A stretch of 64,000 bases of DNA, taken from Phanerochaete sordida. Lineage: Eukaryota > Basidiomycota > Agaricomycetes > Polyporales > Phanerochaetaceae. Location of the stretch: assembly GCA_019973155.2 (NCBI GenBank), contig BPQB01000019.1, forward strand, positions 186,001 to 250,000. Reading direction: 5' to 3'. The notes beneath the pieces are model-generated. The model ran no database searches. It saw only the letters and a list, made by a program, of their open reading frames with translations, and had not been told where the DNA came from. Positions 1 through 11,809 of this stretch are shown piece after piece. Each line of letters opens with the position of its first letter. Position 1 is the stretch's first letter. Made by a program: the position numbers and the translations under genes.

Positions 1-22
1 ATACTCCTCGCACCGACCCGCC

Positions 23-808
23 ATGGCCACGCCGTACCAGGACGCCGCTGCTTCGCACACAGGAACACCCTACACCTACGCCCCGCCTGCACCTGCTCAA
101 TCGCCGCAGGTCGCCACCCCCGACCCCGCGCAGTACGCGAGCACCTCGCAGCCGCAGATGTCTGCCACCCCGACGCCGTACCAGTATACCCCCACGCCCG
201 CACAACCGGCCTCACAGCCTCAGCCGCAGCCTCAGACGCAGCAGTCGCAGACTGCACCCGCTGCAGGACCCTCGAGGAGGCCCGACGAGGAGGCGAAGAA
301 GGACCGTACCCTTGCCGAGTTCTTGTTGATGCTTGACGACTATGAGCCCCTGGTAGGTGTCCAGAGCGGCCTCATTGAACGCTGTGGCTCACCTCAGCAT
401 CATGATAGATTCCAAACGAAGTAACGGACTACTACCTGCAGCGAGTAGGCTTCGAATGCGAGGACGTTCGGCTGTAAGTCTCCTTCCATCTAGGATGCTC
501 CATTTCTGACAGATCCCCTATAGAAAACGCCTTCTGTCGCTCGCGGCGCAGAAGTTCGTCTCTGACATTGCTGCAGATGCATACCAGCACGCTCGCCTAC
601 GGACGAACGCCACAGGAGGTCGCTCACGAGCAGCACAGTCAGGTCCACAGGCAGCACGGGTGCGTCTCGTCTTCCTATTTGCACTGAGCTAGTCCCAATT
701 AACATTTCAACTCAGGACAAGACGAAGACAACGCTGATGATGGAAGATCTCACTTCTGCTCTTGCAGAGTATGGCATCACCTCTCGCAAGCCTGACTTCT
801 ACATGTAG
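23..808 (+). CDS. TAF10: TFIID/SAGA subunit TAF10
   Basis: Predicted exons 23-352, 409-473, 524-659, 716-808 give 207 aa. TAF10 is a histone-fold TAF shared by TFIID and SAGA that helps RNA polymerase II pre-initiation complex assembly in the nucleus. The first ~90 residues are a low-complexity Pro/Gln/Ala/Thr tail. The conserved fold begins around DRTLAEFLLMLDDYEP and continues across the exon 1/2 junction as EVTDYYLQRVGFEC, then RLLSLAAQKFVSDIA. The C terminus, TLMMEDLTSALAEYG...RKPDFYM, is the family's usual end. The start is chosen for its good context (CCGCCATGG) and because it is the first ATG in this frame within the window; a start left of the window edge cannot be excluded. It converges with the mitoferrin gene. 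Family assignment is secure from the motifs; the exact exon 3/4 junction is inferred. Confidence 0.92.
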
Positions 809-1201
809 TCCTCCTTGTACGAGCCTCCTTACACGGCGAGGCTCTTGTACTTCTAAAGCCGCGGCGGGTATCTGTTTGCTCATTCTGTACAGTAGACAAC
901 GTTATCACCTTTCTTGATGCAATTCACGGACACAGCTTTCGCCCTTAACGAGAACATGTAGGATGGATGTCATTGCAGATCCACGAACCGTGCGGCGAGA
1001 GCAGCGGCCATGCCCAGCCTAATTAAGTCCCATGGCGAGCATAATAGGATACGATCGATAGAAAGACAGCATATTGACGACGAAGCTCAGAGCAGAAGAC
1101 CTCTACGGTGCCCACCACAAAGTCACTAGTCGCGACTAGTCAGCCCGTATCGCGGCCTCTGTAAGAAAGTGAGCATCGATCATGGATGTGACAACGAGGT
1201 G
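809..1201. other. Convergent intergenic region, no gene seen
   Basis: This spacer lies between the stop codons of the TAF10 and mitoferrin genes. I see no conserved ORF, tRNA or repeat; it should hold the two 3' UTRs and terminators. Confidence 0.6.
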
Positions 1202-2533
1202 TTACGTACTGAAGAACTCATAGGAGAGCCAACACAGCGCGTTACTGGGCATGAACGTCAGCACACGAGGCGCAAGACCCCGCGCGAAGCCCTTGAAGCC
1301 ATCGCGTTGCCAGATAATCCGGAACGCGTCCTTCATGCCGCTGGCGCTGCGAATCTCGGGGTCCGCACTCGTACCACGGGTCTGCAGGAGGGTTTTCGCG
1401 ACATCGAGCGGTGTTGTGACCGCGCCCGCGACTCCACCCGCAAGGCCGCCTGATATCATGTGTGTTGCGGGCGAATATACGCCCGACGGGTTCAGCAGTG
1501 TCTTGAGTTGCTCATACACGGTAAACTGCACGGCCGTAAATGGCACCGTCATCGTCAACGTAGTTGGATACGAGACGTAGAAGGCCTGCAGGCCTTCCGT
1601 GTGGTATACCGTCCGCGCGCAGGTGAAGACGGAGCGAAACTGGGATTCATGGACTTGCATTCGTTGCTTGATGACTGTGCAAGGCTCAATTCCCGCAACA
1701 GCAGCTGCCACGAGTTCCTATACGCACCATCGAAGGGGTTCATAAGGGCATCACTAGCAATTGTCGCGGATGCACCGGCGACGGCTGCACCGAGTAATTA
1801 GCATGACACCTGCGCAGCAAGGGTCCTCACGCACACGTCGCTATCCACTGATTCTGGCCGCCGTGCACATTACCGCCCATCACCTCCTTCACAGCCTCGT
1901 ACGTCCCGAAGTGCACGGCGTGCGCGGGGCCAGCACCCATGATGACGGAGCTGACGCCGCGCCAGAGAGCCCGCATTCCCTCCGTAGAAGATATCCGCGT
2001 AAACGCGTTCCCGATGCCCGTGTAGACCGCCGCGGGCGACGTCGCGAAGACTTGCATTCGCGTCTGCAAGAGTACTTGCTCTGTAAATGCATAGGCTGAG
2101 GGATAGAAAAGACGCACTTTGATGCTATCGACAGGGAACATGACAGCGTGTTCCGTTATTCCTGCCTAGGGCTGGTTAGCACTCTTTCCTGGCCATGTCT
2201 TCTGCCAAGGCTTCATTTCGTAGCCATGAAAGTGTTTCCGGAGCCACGAAACGCCATATGAGAGACTTTTGGGAGGCAGAGGACGCTCCGGCGGTCTGTG
2301 CGCCTGTGGTTCCACCTGCACATTCTCCTTTGTCTTCACAGACGATCCGCCGCGTCTCCGAACCCAGCCGGAAAGAGACCAAAACTCACCAAAGCTCCGG
2401 CCATCATGTTCACCTATTCGCACAGGGACGTAAGCACGCATTGAGGTAGTTCGGGCGTGGGACGCACGCCTAAGCCCGCGTTCGGCGGGAGCCCCTCATA
2501 CTCGATTTCTTCTACAACCTCGACCACCTCCAT
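1202..2533 (-). CDS. Mitoferrin-type mitochondrial iron carrier (Mrs3/Mrs4 family)
   Basis: Predicted exons 2468-2533, 2390-2413, 2118-2165, 1835-2063, 1728-1784, 1202-1674 give 298 aa, normal for an SLC25 carrier with three repeats of two membrane helices. The N terminus reads IEYEGLPPNAGLGVN followed by MAGALAGITEHAVMFPVDSIK, where the PVDSIK stretch is the first P-x-D-x-x-K carrier signature. The second repeat has SDALMNPFDVIKQRMQ and the third TTPLDVAKTLLQTRG. The EHAVMFPVDSIKTRMQ and SDALMNPFDVIKQRMQ forms are those typical of mitoferrins, which move ferrous iron into the matrix for Fe-S cluster and haem synthesis. Exon 2 is only 24 nt, so the start depends on the splice reconstruction, but phase and family alignment agree at every junction. 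Transport substrate is inferred from family. Confidence 0.9.
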
Positions 2534-3341
2534 CGGCGAAATCGTTGGGACGGCTAGGATGCCTGACGTGTTGGGCTAGTTTCGAGGGTGCTCTGCGCGT
2601 CGGCAGAGACAACAAGGGAGGTGCTGAGAGGACAGAGACAGAAGGCACAGGCGAGCAGCGGCGGCAGCGCGTGCGCGGGTCTGCGGCGGGGACGAGGAGA
2701 AAACCGAAAGGGTCGACGCCGCGGCGTTAGTCGTTCGTGCGTGCACACCGACGGGAACGGTGGGTGCGACTGCGGCTACGTGGGGCTCGTTAGACTGTGT
2801 TCGCTGCGTGCCGGCGTTGTGCGCGGCACCGGCGCGCCGACCAACTATTCAGTGCTCACCTGCTGGGATCCTGCCTGCTTCTGCTCGGGATGTGAACAGC
2901 TACGGGCGCGTGCGGGCTGTCGCGGGCGGCGGCGGAAGCGCGAGCACGCTGGTTGCGGACGGGTGCTGGTGGTGGGCGAGAAGAAAGGAGTCCGGGGCGG
3001 ACTTTACACGAGAGCAGCGGGTGTGTTACAGAGTCACACGGGGCAGCGGGCACCGCACACACTGGTTCGGGTGCTGCGAATGTTCACACCGTGGTCAGGG
3101 AACGAGCGAGGACGTGACTCTGTTTATATTTTTTCATGTGCCTGCGGCCGAAGGACGTGCGCTGCCCGCAGGCTAGCGGGGCGTGACCAGAGCCAATCAT
3201 GAGTAAAGCCCGATCGCCACAAGGGGTTTCATAGCTCAGCAAAATACAGTACAGCGTGCTCCGCGAGCACAAGGATCATCGTGTTCCTGTACAACGGATT
3301 TTACAACATGTCTAGGGGGTCGTCGCGGATGTCGTTGCATC
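2534..3341. promoter_or_regulatory. Upstream region of the mitoferrin gene; GC-rich, no gene called
   Basis: The carrier gene reads leftward from 2533, so this 0.8 kb should hold its promoter, plus the 3' side of the next leftward gene. A 204-codon plus-strand ORF (2588-3202) exists, but it is GC-biased, Arg/Gly/Cys-rich, resembles no family I know and overlaps other open frames. I treat it as a composition artefact. Confidence 0.5.
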
Positions 3342-4468
3342 TCATGCACGAGCGTTTTGTTGTGCGGCAAGGCGGTCATGTTCCTCGATATCACTGCGGT
3401 AGTCGGAGGCAAACCAGGTCAGCGGCAGCCAATCAGGACGTGAGACAGTAGCCAATAAGAACTCACGTCGCTTCCCACGGATAGTCCAGCCTATGAAAAC
3501 CGCGATGAGCATGCCTCTCCTGCAGCGTGAAACGGTGGGAATGCTCTCACCAGACGTCCTCAACGTTCTCGCCGGCATAGTATCTGCACAATACGCAACG
3601 TGTCAGGGCAACCAGGGCTGCGCATTCTGTGAGACTTACGGCAGATCGGCGGGCAGAGAGCCGAGCTTTGCCTTGAGCTTGTTGTGCACGACAAAAATGG
3701 CGAACTTAGTCCTCTGGGCATCGCGCTCAGACTCCGGGAGCGCGAGAAGCTCCTTCTCTACGTCCTTCTCAAGCTCAGAGATAGCATATCTGATTGGCAC
3801 GCGTCAGGTGGTGTTAAGATGCTACAGATAAGAAGATACTGACTGCAGCGTCTTGCGGGAATCGTCGACTTCATCCTGTGAAAGGGTTAGTTCGCTATAC
3901 AGTCGGATCTGTGGCGCCTTTCAGACTTACGACAATGAGCGCACGGCGACCAAGCAGAATCTTCGCGCCCTCAGGGCCCCTGTCAAGTCGTTAGCTGTCG
4001 TTCGTGTGGCAGGATGCTTGAAGCAGGACTTACAGCCACTGGGTACGGACGACTTCGGCACCGATCTGCTCAGCAGTCGTGCCAGGCAGCTGCTCGTACA
4101 GAGACAGGCCAATTGCGACGATTGGGATGTTCTTCTTCGAGTCGGGGTGCTTGAGGAAAGTGCGCTGCAAAACTTCGCGTGAGGGCACGAGAGCAGGACA
4201 GATAAACACATGACGTACAAGGACGCGGGCGGGAAAGAAGCCACTGTCTACCGGAGTCAAGATTCTGCTACATTTATATCAGAAACGAGTGACACTCGCC
4301 CTCCACCTATGAAAAGCCTTCAGTGAGCGGACGTGCAGGACATATCTCGGAGGACGCACCGATAGCAATGAGCATGTCTGGCTTGAAGTCTGCGATCTTC
4401 TCCGCAGAGGCTCGAATGAGCTTGTGGATATCGTTGTAGGTCATACGCAGATGCTCTGGCTCAGACAT
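3342..4468 (-). CDS. HPT1: Hypoxanthine / xanthine-guanine phosphoribosyltransferase
   Basis: Ten predicted exons: 4360-4468, 4300-4306, 4219-4243, 4034-4164, 3931-3979, 3844-3875, 3640-3789, 3551-3583, 3467-3490, 3342-3393 (203 aa). The enzyme joins purine bases to PRPP to make IMP/GMP/XMP in purine salvage in the cytosol. The N terminus has TYNDIHKLIRASAEKI and KPDMLIAIGGGGFFPARVL, then PGTTAEQIGAEVVRTQWL; the PRPP-binding motif is IVDEVDDSRKTLQYA. The C terminus has LDYPWEATDIEEHDRLA, as in fungal Hpt1. Oddity: the glycine loop can only be completed with a 7-nt exon (GTGGAGG) followed by an intron with a GC donor. The start is the ATG before the conserved block. The neighbour RPC4 is transcribed divergently. 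Confidence 0.9.
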
Positions 4469-4907
4469 GGCTGCAGAGGATGAAGGTGTAGAAAACTCAG
4501 AAGAGGAAGAGGAAGAGGAGGATCTGAGGCCTTGGTCCCTTCGAAAAGTGAGATAAGTACGAGATCTTATCAGGATCAGTGACAAGGTCCTAGGCATGCA
4601 CACAGTATAGGATTCCCACCTTTTCGAGATATCGCACTTCAAAAATCGGCGCAAACAGACTTTATAGAACTGTAGCTACATACACGACGCACTCAGAGTT
4701 GTGCTCTCATTTTGCGCGTTATGGAGGGATAGGATATTTGGATAGGCTGTAGCTTATCTCTACATTGCCGTATTTGGATGTGTGGCCAAGCCCTGATTGG
4801 TGCGCTCGCATCTCAGATCTCCTCGACCAACGCTTTGACTTCGCTCAGCTCACCTCCTCGTACCCTCCGTCTTATCCTCGGCCTGCCTCTCGTGTGGCGT
4901 ACCCAGT
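4469..4907. promoter_or_regulatory. Divergent promoter region, HPT1 and RPC4
   Basis: This 439-bp interval separates two start codons that point away from each other. It must contain both promoters. I see no clear consensus TATA box and no ORF of note. Confidence 0.55.
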
Positions 4908-6511
4908 ATGTCTGAGGCGAACGGAAACACTCCAGGGCCCTCGAATGGTGCCGCACCGCCAAAAGCGGTTCCAAGCCTCGCCAAAAAGCCTGACACCACG
5001 CGTGGCGGAGGCACGAAGCTGAAGTTCATTCCAACATTGCCTGCGAGGAGAGTCAAGGAGTGAGTACGTCATCGAATTAACTCTATGCTACCTTGGAATG
5101 CTCATGACCGCGTTTTCAATCTCCAGGGAACCTAAGAAGGTCAGAATAACTGCACCGTTCACATGCTGTAGCGGCTGACCGTTGGCGTACAGGAAGAAGC
5201 CCCAGCAGCCACCACGTCCTCGGAACGCGGTCGTGGACGCGGTCGTGGGGGCACAGAGCGTGGAAGAGGCAGGGGTAGAGGCGGAGAGGGAAGAGGCGGT
5301 GCACCAGCACGTCCGCCGCCCGCCGAGATGACTGCAAGTGGCCCCTTCGCCATGGGTCCTGCCCTAGCGGGCACATCCGCGCGTAGGACTGCACCCCGCT
5401 CCAACTTCACACCCATCGTCCCACAAGGACCCGGTGGCGCCTCGCGGCTGGGTGCGGGCCTTACACAGACAGAAGCCCCCACTATCGGTGTCAAGCGAGA
5501 GCCAGGCGTACCCGGTACAAAGGAGAAGGAGCGCAAGGTCGAGGAAGACGAGGCGGAGGCGTACTCTGATCCGGATGAAGGTGTTGAGATTGTGGACATG
5601 GAGAACGTCCGGACTATGGATTGGATGGCTCCGGAGAGCTTGAGGAAGGAGAAGAAGCCCTCGAAGAAGAAAAAGGTCAAAGCGGAAGAGGCAGACAAGA
5701 AGGACAAGAGTGCGTACCATGTGTTTGCCCTTCAAATGCATTTAACGCGACGTTTGCAGCCCTTGCGATAGAGGAAGGCGTGGCAGAGCCTGAAGCTGAG
5801 ACCGGCGTGAATCTTGCAAACGCGGTTGACCTTAGCGAAAGTGAAGATGAAGAGGAGATGGAGGACATCATGGACGACTTTGCTTTCAATCAAATGGAGA
5901 CTGTGTGTTGCATCCACGACACTACTCTGGTACACCACTGATCATCGCACCTTTAGGACGACCACCTACCCCAAGATCTTCTTTACTTCTTCCAATTTCC
6001 CGAGCCCTTCCCCGAGTTCGTGTCAAGAATTTCAGCAGAGAGCAAGGGCAAGGGAGTCGGGAAACCTGAAGACGGAGGCAAATCTGTGACATTTTCAGAT
6101 GATACTAAACCCCCCGCTCCAGATGCCCCTCAGGATCAAGCAGGCGAGAAAAGCACAGCGGAGGAGAAGGTTGACGGCGTCGTTGGTCAGCTAGAGGTTT
6201 ACGAAAGCGGGGCAGTCAAGATGAGGCTGGCAAATGGAATCGTCATGGACGTAAGTAAATCATATAAAACTCTCGAATCGGTTCTGAAGAATCATATTGC
6301 GTAGGTCTCTGCCGCTACACAACCGTCATTCCTACAACACGCTGTCCACCTCGACCCTGCAGAAAAGCGTTTGTGCGTGCTGGGCGAGATCAATCGCCGG
6401 TTTGTTGTCTCGCCAAACATCGATACACTCTTGTCCGCGATGGAGCTAGCGGAGCAGCCACAACAACCAGAACTCGATGTCGATGGACTCATCAGCATGG
6501 ACACCACATAA
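4908..6511 (+). CDS. RPC53: RNA polymerase III subunit RPC4 (Rpc53)
   Basis: Predicted exons 4908-5059, 5127-5139, 5193-5709, 5760-5902, 5957-6250, 6305-6511 encode 441 aa. RPC4 is a Pol III subunit that dimerises with RPC5/Rpc37 and acts in initiation and termination. A basic N-terminal part (TKLKFIPTLPARR) is followed by an RGG-like stretch (GRGRGRGG repeats), an acidic linker and VDMENVRTMDWMAPESL-like text. The diagnostic C-terminal RPC4 domain shows LLYFFQFPEPFPEF and, further on, GQLEVYESGAVKMRLANG and LCVLGEINRRFVVSPNID. Exon 2 is 13 nt. The start is the first ATG giving this frame. It ends 85 bp from the convergent symplekin gene. The family call is strong. Confidence 0.9.
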
Positions 6512-6596
6512 TCGTACACACAATGCTTCAAAAAATATAATAGATGCAACTAAAAGTACTATGTAACTCTACAGTCCGGCGATTGTAATATCACCT

Positions 6597-9500
6597 TCAC
6601 GCCGCTGGCGTCGGCGTAACGTCCATGCTCTGCTGTGCCACCTCCTGCGGAGGTTCCGGCGCGGGGCTGCCTTCGGCGCTTTGCACAGGCGCAGGCGTGC
6701 CGGCCTGGCTGTCCGCGTCGCCCTCAGCGAAGAGGTCGAGGAGGCCTGCGACACGAGCTTTGTTCCCGGCCTTCTTAGTGACGTACTCGCGCAGCCCGGC
6801 CTTGAGGCTCGGCTGTTTGTCGACAAGCTCGCGGAGCTGCTCCTTGGGCAGTTGCAGCAGCGCACCAAAGCTTGCTGGCGCGATGAGCTTTGCGCAGCGG
6901 ATGAAGCCCTCCCATAGTGGGGCCACTGTCCAGATTTTCTTCGTGATCAACCGTGTGAGCAACGTGCTGGAGACGAAGGGCACCAGAGAGCGGTACGTGG
7001 ACACCGCTTGGATGACCTGGAAGGGCGTCAGCGACATGTGTGCGAGTGGCGTGGGTGGGGACTCACCGTGCGCATGAACAGCGTTGGCAGGACGGGTTCG
7101 TCAACGAGCTGGTTCATGACGACTGCCAGAATGTCCGAGCGGTAAATGTCCGTCATCGAGAAGCACACGCCGATAGCTGACACCGTCTCGTCAACACCGG
7201 CTGTATTAGTGAGTAAAGCAGGTTTGTACACACCTTCGATAGCGGCCTTGAGACCAATTTCCTTTTCGGACTCATGGAGGAGCACCATGAGCTCCGCGGG
7301 CGTGAGAAGCTCGCTCTGGCGCACGCGCGGCATATTCGAGCTGACGCTGCCGAAGCCCTGGGGCGGGGCGGTAACGACGGAGCTGAACACGGAGCGCACC
7401 AGGTTCTTGGGCTCGGGCTTCCCGTTGAGGATCGACACGATGCGGGGCAGATGCCGTAAGATGTCCGCCTGTGCGCATGGATGCGGGTGAGCGGGGTGCC
7501 GAGGTCACACATTGAGAAAATTGTAACGGCGCACCTTGTCCATCTCCGCGATGATGGGTATGAGGAACCGCGCGTCCAGGTCGCGCTCGGCGATCAGGCT
7601 CTTCACAAGGGCCACTAGCTGTGCGCTCGGCCGCGCCGTCTCGGTGAAGATGGTCAGCACCCGAAGCGCTAGCGACTCTGCGCCTGGTGGGAAGGTCCTC
7701 AGCAGAGTGAGCAGCTTGCCATGCGAGGAGCCGAGTGCCCGAATAAGCGGAGTAATGAGCTGCTGTATCGTCTCCTGCACCGTTTCCTCCATGGCACCGT
7801 ACGCCGCAAACACCCTGCAACTTCGATTAGTACGAAGCTCACTCCAAGACAAAAGAGACTCTTACTCGTCCAAAAACTCAGGCACTTTCGTTGACAATGC
7901 GAATAGAAGCTCGAGGTGTTGTAGGATTTGGTCGCTCTGAGCCGGAAGCTCCATTTGCTCTGGGAGGTACGGTGTTTGGATGAGATCTTCCTGGGGAAGC
8001 TGCCCGTCCTCCATGTTCTCTCCGTCCTCACCAACAACAGGCGGCTCCTCGACCTTATCGGTTTTTGGTCTTGACTGTAGTCGTCGGAGAAGCTGTAGTG
8101 CAAAGTCGCGGATCATACTGGCCATAGGTTCAGTATCTGGTATCCACCGCTTGACGGTGTTGATTGCAGCGCCCCGAGTTACTTTGTCTAGAGATGCGAT
8201 CAGCTCAATCAAGAAGTGGCATCTGAAGAATCGAACCTGCATGGGTTGTCAGCTCAAGAAGCATGGTCATCGCCTCCGCTCTGAGCGACGGCCGCTGGGT
8301 AACGAACTCCCGGAGAGCCGCAAATCCGACTTGTCTCCTGCTAAGTACGTTAGCGATTTCGCGCGTTTCGTGACAAATAACTATCTCACCGGTCTGGCTC
8401 AACGCACATCTCGCGCAGCAAGCTCATTATGTCTGATGGTACATGGGGAAGGTCCAACAGGAAACGCGAAAATGTCCGATCCTTGTTGTCCAGATGAGTC
8501 TGGTATGCTGCCACGATTTGGTTCAACCAAGTCTCATAGTTCGGAGCCTACAGAGGCCACATTAGGATTTAGCATGGTTTCTGGCGAGACAGACGTACCC
8601 AGCTGGGTTCTGCGTGTGTTCGGATCTGATCATTATACCACTCCTCGTTCATCCACGTCGTGGCGAGTCGTATTCTACGAATCAATGGATCAGTGTACTG
8701 CACGAGGTGAGTGAGAAAGTGACGAACCTTCCGGAGAAGTCATTCATGATGTACTCGCATAGAGTCTGGCGCAGACGATCTTGATGTGAATAAATATCGG
8801 ACGTGATCACACCATCCTCCATAGGCATATCATCCTCGCTTTTGTCGCTTTTGTCGAGCACCGCCGGGTCGACGACACGCGTGACGAGCCGCACAAGAAT
8901 CAGCATCCACATATCGGAAGCTGCAATGCCAGGTATATCGTCAAGCCCAAGGTCTGCGACCTGCAGGTCCTTCGCGCCGTCCCATATTCGTACCAACGAG
9001 CCGTTGACGAGGGCATCACGAGCCTCTTCCGAGAGTTCCTTGGGCGGCGGAAGCTTGAAGTCCTCAAGGTCGATCGTGAGTTCTACGTCCTGGTCCATCG
9101 CAAGCTCGTCCTGCGCCGCCGCCTCTTGCCCGCCTGATAGTTCTTGATTTAGCCGATCAGGCTCGTACTCGAGCTCCTCCTCGTCGATGTCCATCTTGAG
9201 CGGGTCGACAGGCTCTTCCTCCTTCACAGCCGGTGGAGGAGTCCCAGGTGGTGACCGCGACATCGACCGCATCTCGCTCGACTCGCGCACGTCGCGCGGC
9301 ACAGCAGTCCCGGATTTCGCTTCTACCGGCTGGACAGGTATCGAGGTCACAGACCCGGTCATTGCGCGCGGGCCGGTCGGTATTGGTGCACCATTGACCG
9401 GCTGTAGCGTGAGTGGCTGGATGGATGGTCCCGCTACTGGCTGAGACGCAGAAGCAGCACCGGACCTGCCTTGGCGGTATGCCTGTATCATGTCAACGAG

Positions 9501-10925
9501 AACTTGTTCTGGGAAGGCCTGCAAGTTCGCGACGATGAGGTCCGTGACGAGGGCGGCAGGTAGGGCCGTGAAGTCGAAGGTCGACAAGAACGCTACAGAT
9601 GCGGCATCGTTCTCCTGCTCGAGCTTGGGTCGTTTCGCGTCCGGTGCTTCTGGCGTGGACGACGACGACGGTCGTTTGCGGTCCCCCTTGCGTAACCGTT
9701 CTTCGTCCGCAGCTTTCATCCGTGCGGCCTGGACTTGAAGTGCCGACTGTATCTGCACGGCCCAAGGCTGGCCTTGAGGAGAACTGCTCCTTATTAAGCC
9801 TTAAGCGTGGATACGACAACTGGATACGCACCGCATGATATGAGTGAGAAGTATCTTGACCGCCTTCTCCACGCTCTTCACACTCGTAGAGGTCATTCCC
9901 TGCAGCTTCTCATTTGGGGCCCATGACGTGAGGGTCTGCACAACAAGTTCCACGAACGCCGGTCGCTGCTTGACGAAGTTCGCCCAGCTGTTCAAGATGG
10001 CAGACAGTATGTCCGAATTCCTATTGGTATTTTAGCGGTTAGTTGTCAGGGACCAGAAGCCCACACGCACGAGCTTGTGAATAGGATCGTAATGATGCCC
10101 TCCAGTAGCTTCGCACCCTCGGCCTCCAGTGCAGCCCCGGACATAAACGGATGGTCTGCAGGCAGCATGCTAATGCTCGGGTCGTCTTTCTTCTGCAGCT
10201 GAAGTACGCCCAATGTTCAGTCACGCACCGCGGTAATATGAGAACCTACTCACTCTGGGATCACTCGGGCCCCTGGTGTGGACGAGGATGACGCGCTGCA
10301 TGAACTTGACGGCAGATATCTTGACACCAAGGGGCGCATGAGGTGACCACACAAAGTCTAGTATCTTCGCTTTTGTCTGGACCAATAGGTCCCATTGCTG
10401 TTGCATGTTTCGCTGAGTGCACCTGGACGGAGGTCCCACGCATATAAGCAAACAAGATATGTATTCAGGATCTTGATGTGTAGCGTACATTTTGCGGAAG
10501 AGCAAAGGGTATACAGTAGCGAAACACTGGACTGCGACCTTTACGGTGTTCACGTTGGCATCGTGAATGAGCCCTGCCAGAGTGTCCAACGCGTTCATGG
10601 CCACTGTGTGCGCATACCGTCAAAAGGGCAGACACCCAGAAACTTGGAGATATTACGCACGTTGAGTACGTTGCTCTGGCGATAGGCTTGAGCGGCATAT
10701 AGCAAAGTGCAACAGGTCCAGCACCCATCTCTTCAGTAGCGAGTCGCCCGCACCAGACACTGTCTTGAGGAGGGTCGTGCAGAGAATGGATATTGTGCCC
10801 GGGTATGCTTCGAGGGACTCGCGCAGCGTTGCAAGCAGATCCGCTTGTTCCTTGGAGTCGGCCGGGGCGGCGAGGGCAGCGGAGAGCTGCTGTAGCGGGT
10901 CGACAGGGTTGCTCGGAGTCGCCAT
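6597..10925 (-). CDS. PTA1: Symplekin/Pta1, scaffold of the pre-mRNA 3'-end processing complex
   Basis: Fourteen predicted exons: 10661-10925, 10489-10603, 10254-10422, 10071-10198, 9832-10020, 8728-9786, 8599-8674, 8390-8547, 8237-8340, 7866-8187, 7535-7814, 7234-7468, 7067-7200, 6597-7016 (1217 aa). Symplekin/Pta1 is the HEAT-type scaffold of the cleavage and polyadenylation factor. The N-terminal domain shows LLKRWVLDLLHFAIC and AKILDFVWSPHAPLG. The middle is disordered and acidic, with a likely basic KRPSSSS...DAKRPK signal. Next come RLATTWMNEEWYND and VTRGAAINTVKRWIPD. The symplekin C-terminal domain covers the last ~350 residues (ETVQETIQQLITPLIRALG, LITKKIWTVAPLWEGF). All fourteen exons join in phase. 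Two junctions use GTTCG donors and the exon 5/6 acceptor is weak, so those details are less sure. Confidence 0.87.
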
Positions 10926-11287
10926 TTCTGCTGGCTCGCGTCCGCTCTTGCCACGGGGTCCCTTGTACAGAAAAGAAGGGAATTTATCCCTCCGAATTGT
11001 ACAGAACTTCTGCACGAGACCTCAAGCGTGGAGAGTGGTGGCAAAATTAGGTTGGAGCAGGAGAATAGAGTGCAACAGAAGAAAGTCCCAGCAGACAAGC
11101 GGGGGTAAGTGATGGGTAAACCAGGGTCAACAAGGGCCGTAAACGCGTTTATTGACCGAACGCTTGGCACGTGAAGGGAGGTAAGCTTGACAGTAAGCTC
11201 TCGTAAGTAGCGAAAACCGAAGGGTAAGTAAATGAGGTCATAACCGGCGTGCGGAGTTTGAACCAAGCCTGCTTTGGTACAGTGATC
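10926..11287. promoter_or_regulatory. Divergent promoter region, PTA1 and VMA10
   Basis: Start codons at 10925 (minus) and 11288 (plus) face away from each other across this interval. No ORF with family features is present; it should carry both promoters and 5' UTRs. Confidence 0.55.
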
Positions 11288-11809
11288 ATGGTGCGTAACG
11301 CGTACACGCAGATTGAGGGCAAGATGCTCAATTGAGACGCGAATTTCAGGCTGCACAGCAATCTCAGAGTATTCAGACGCTGCTCGAGGCAGAGAAGGAG
11401 GCGGCCAAGGTTGTACAGCAGGCGCGAGACTGTATGTGGTCTCGCACTCTGCCGATGACATAATCTCACAGCTCGCCGCGCAGACAGGGTGAAGAAGCTG
11501 AAGGACGCGCGGACACAGGCTCAGAAGGAGATCGACGAATACCGCAAGTTCAAGGAGGACGAGTTCAAGGCCTTCGAGGCGTCGGTGCGTCATCTCGTGC
11601 TCGCGCGCGCGCAGCCGCTGACCGCGCATGCACAGCACGCAGGCAACACGCAGACCGTGCAGGTCGCCATCGACAAGGAGACCGAGGTCCAGAAGGCCGA
11701 GATCGCGGCGCAGTACGCGCAGAGCAAGGACGCCGTGGTCAAGAAGCTGCTCGACCGCGTCACGCTCATCACGCCCGAGCTGCACCGGAACCTGACGAAG
11801 GTGGAATAG
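11288..11809 (+). CDS. VMA10: V-type ATPase subunit G
   Basis: Predicted exons 11288-11290, 11350-11431, 11472-11584, 11636-11809 give 123 aa. Subunit G is part of the peripheral stalk of the vacuolar proton pump. The protein starts AAQQSQSIQTLLEAEKEAAKVVQQARD, then RVKKLKDARTQAQKEIDEYRKFKEDEF, the charged heptad-like helix typical of Vma10, and ends KEAAQ-like text with DAVVKKLLDRVTLITPELHRN. The start codon forms the last three bases of its exon (ATG|GTGCGT); the next exon continues MAAQQSQS in phase, matching the usual Vma10 N terminus. No closer ATG exists. Intron 2 is short (40 nt). Confidence is high for family, moderate for the start exon. Confidence 0.88.

Noticed and set aside
2588..3202. 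204-codon plus-strand ORF
   Set aside because: GC-rich, Arg/Gly/Cys-biased, overlapping other open frames, no domain and no splice context; it lies in the mitoferrin upstream region.
8220..8245. tRNA-like GGTTCGATTC
   Set aside because: It is the donor side of a symplekin intron with no cloverleaf potential.
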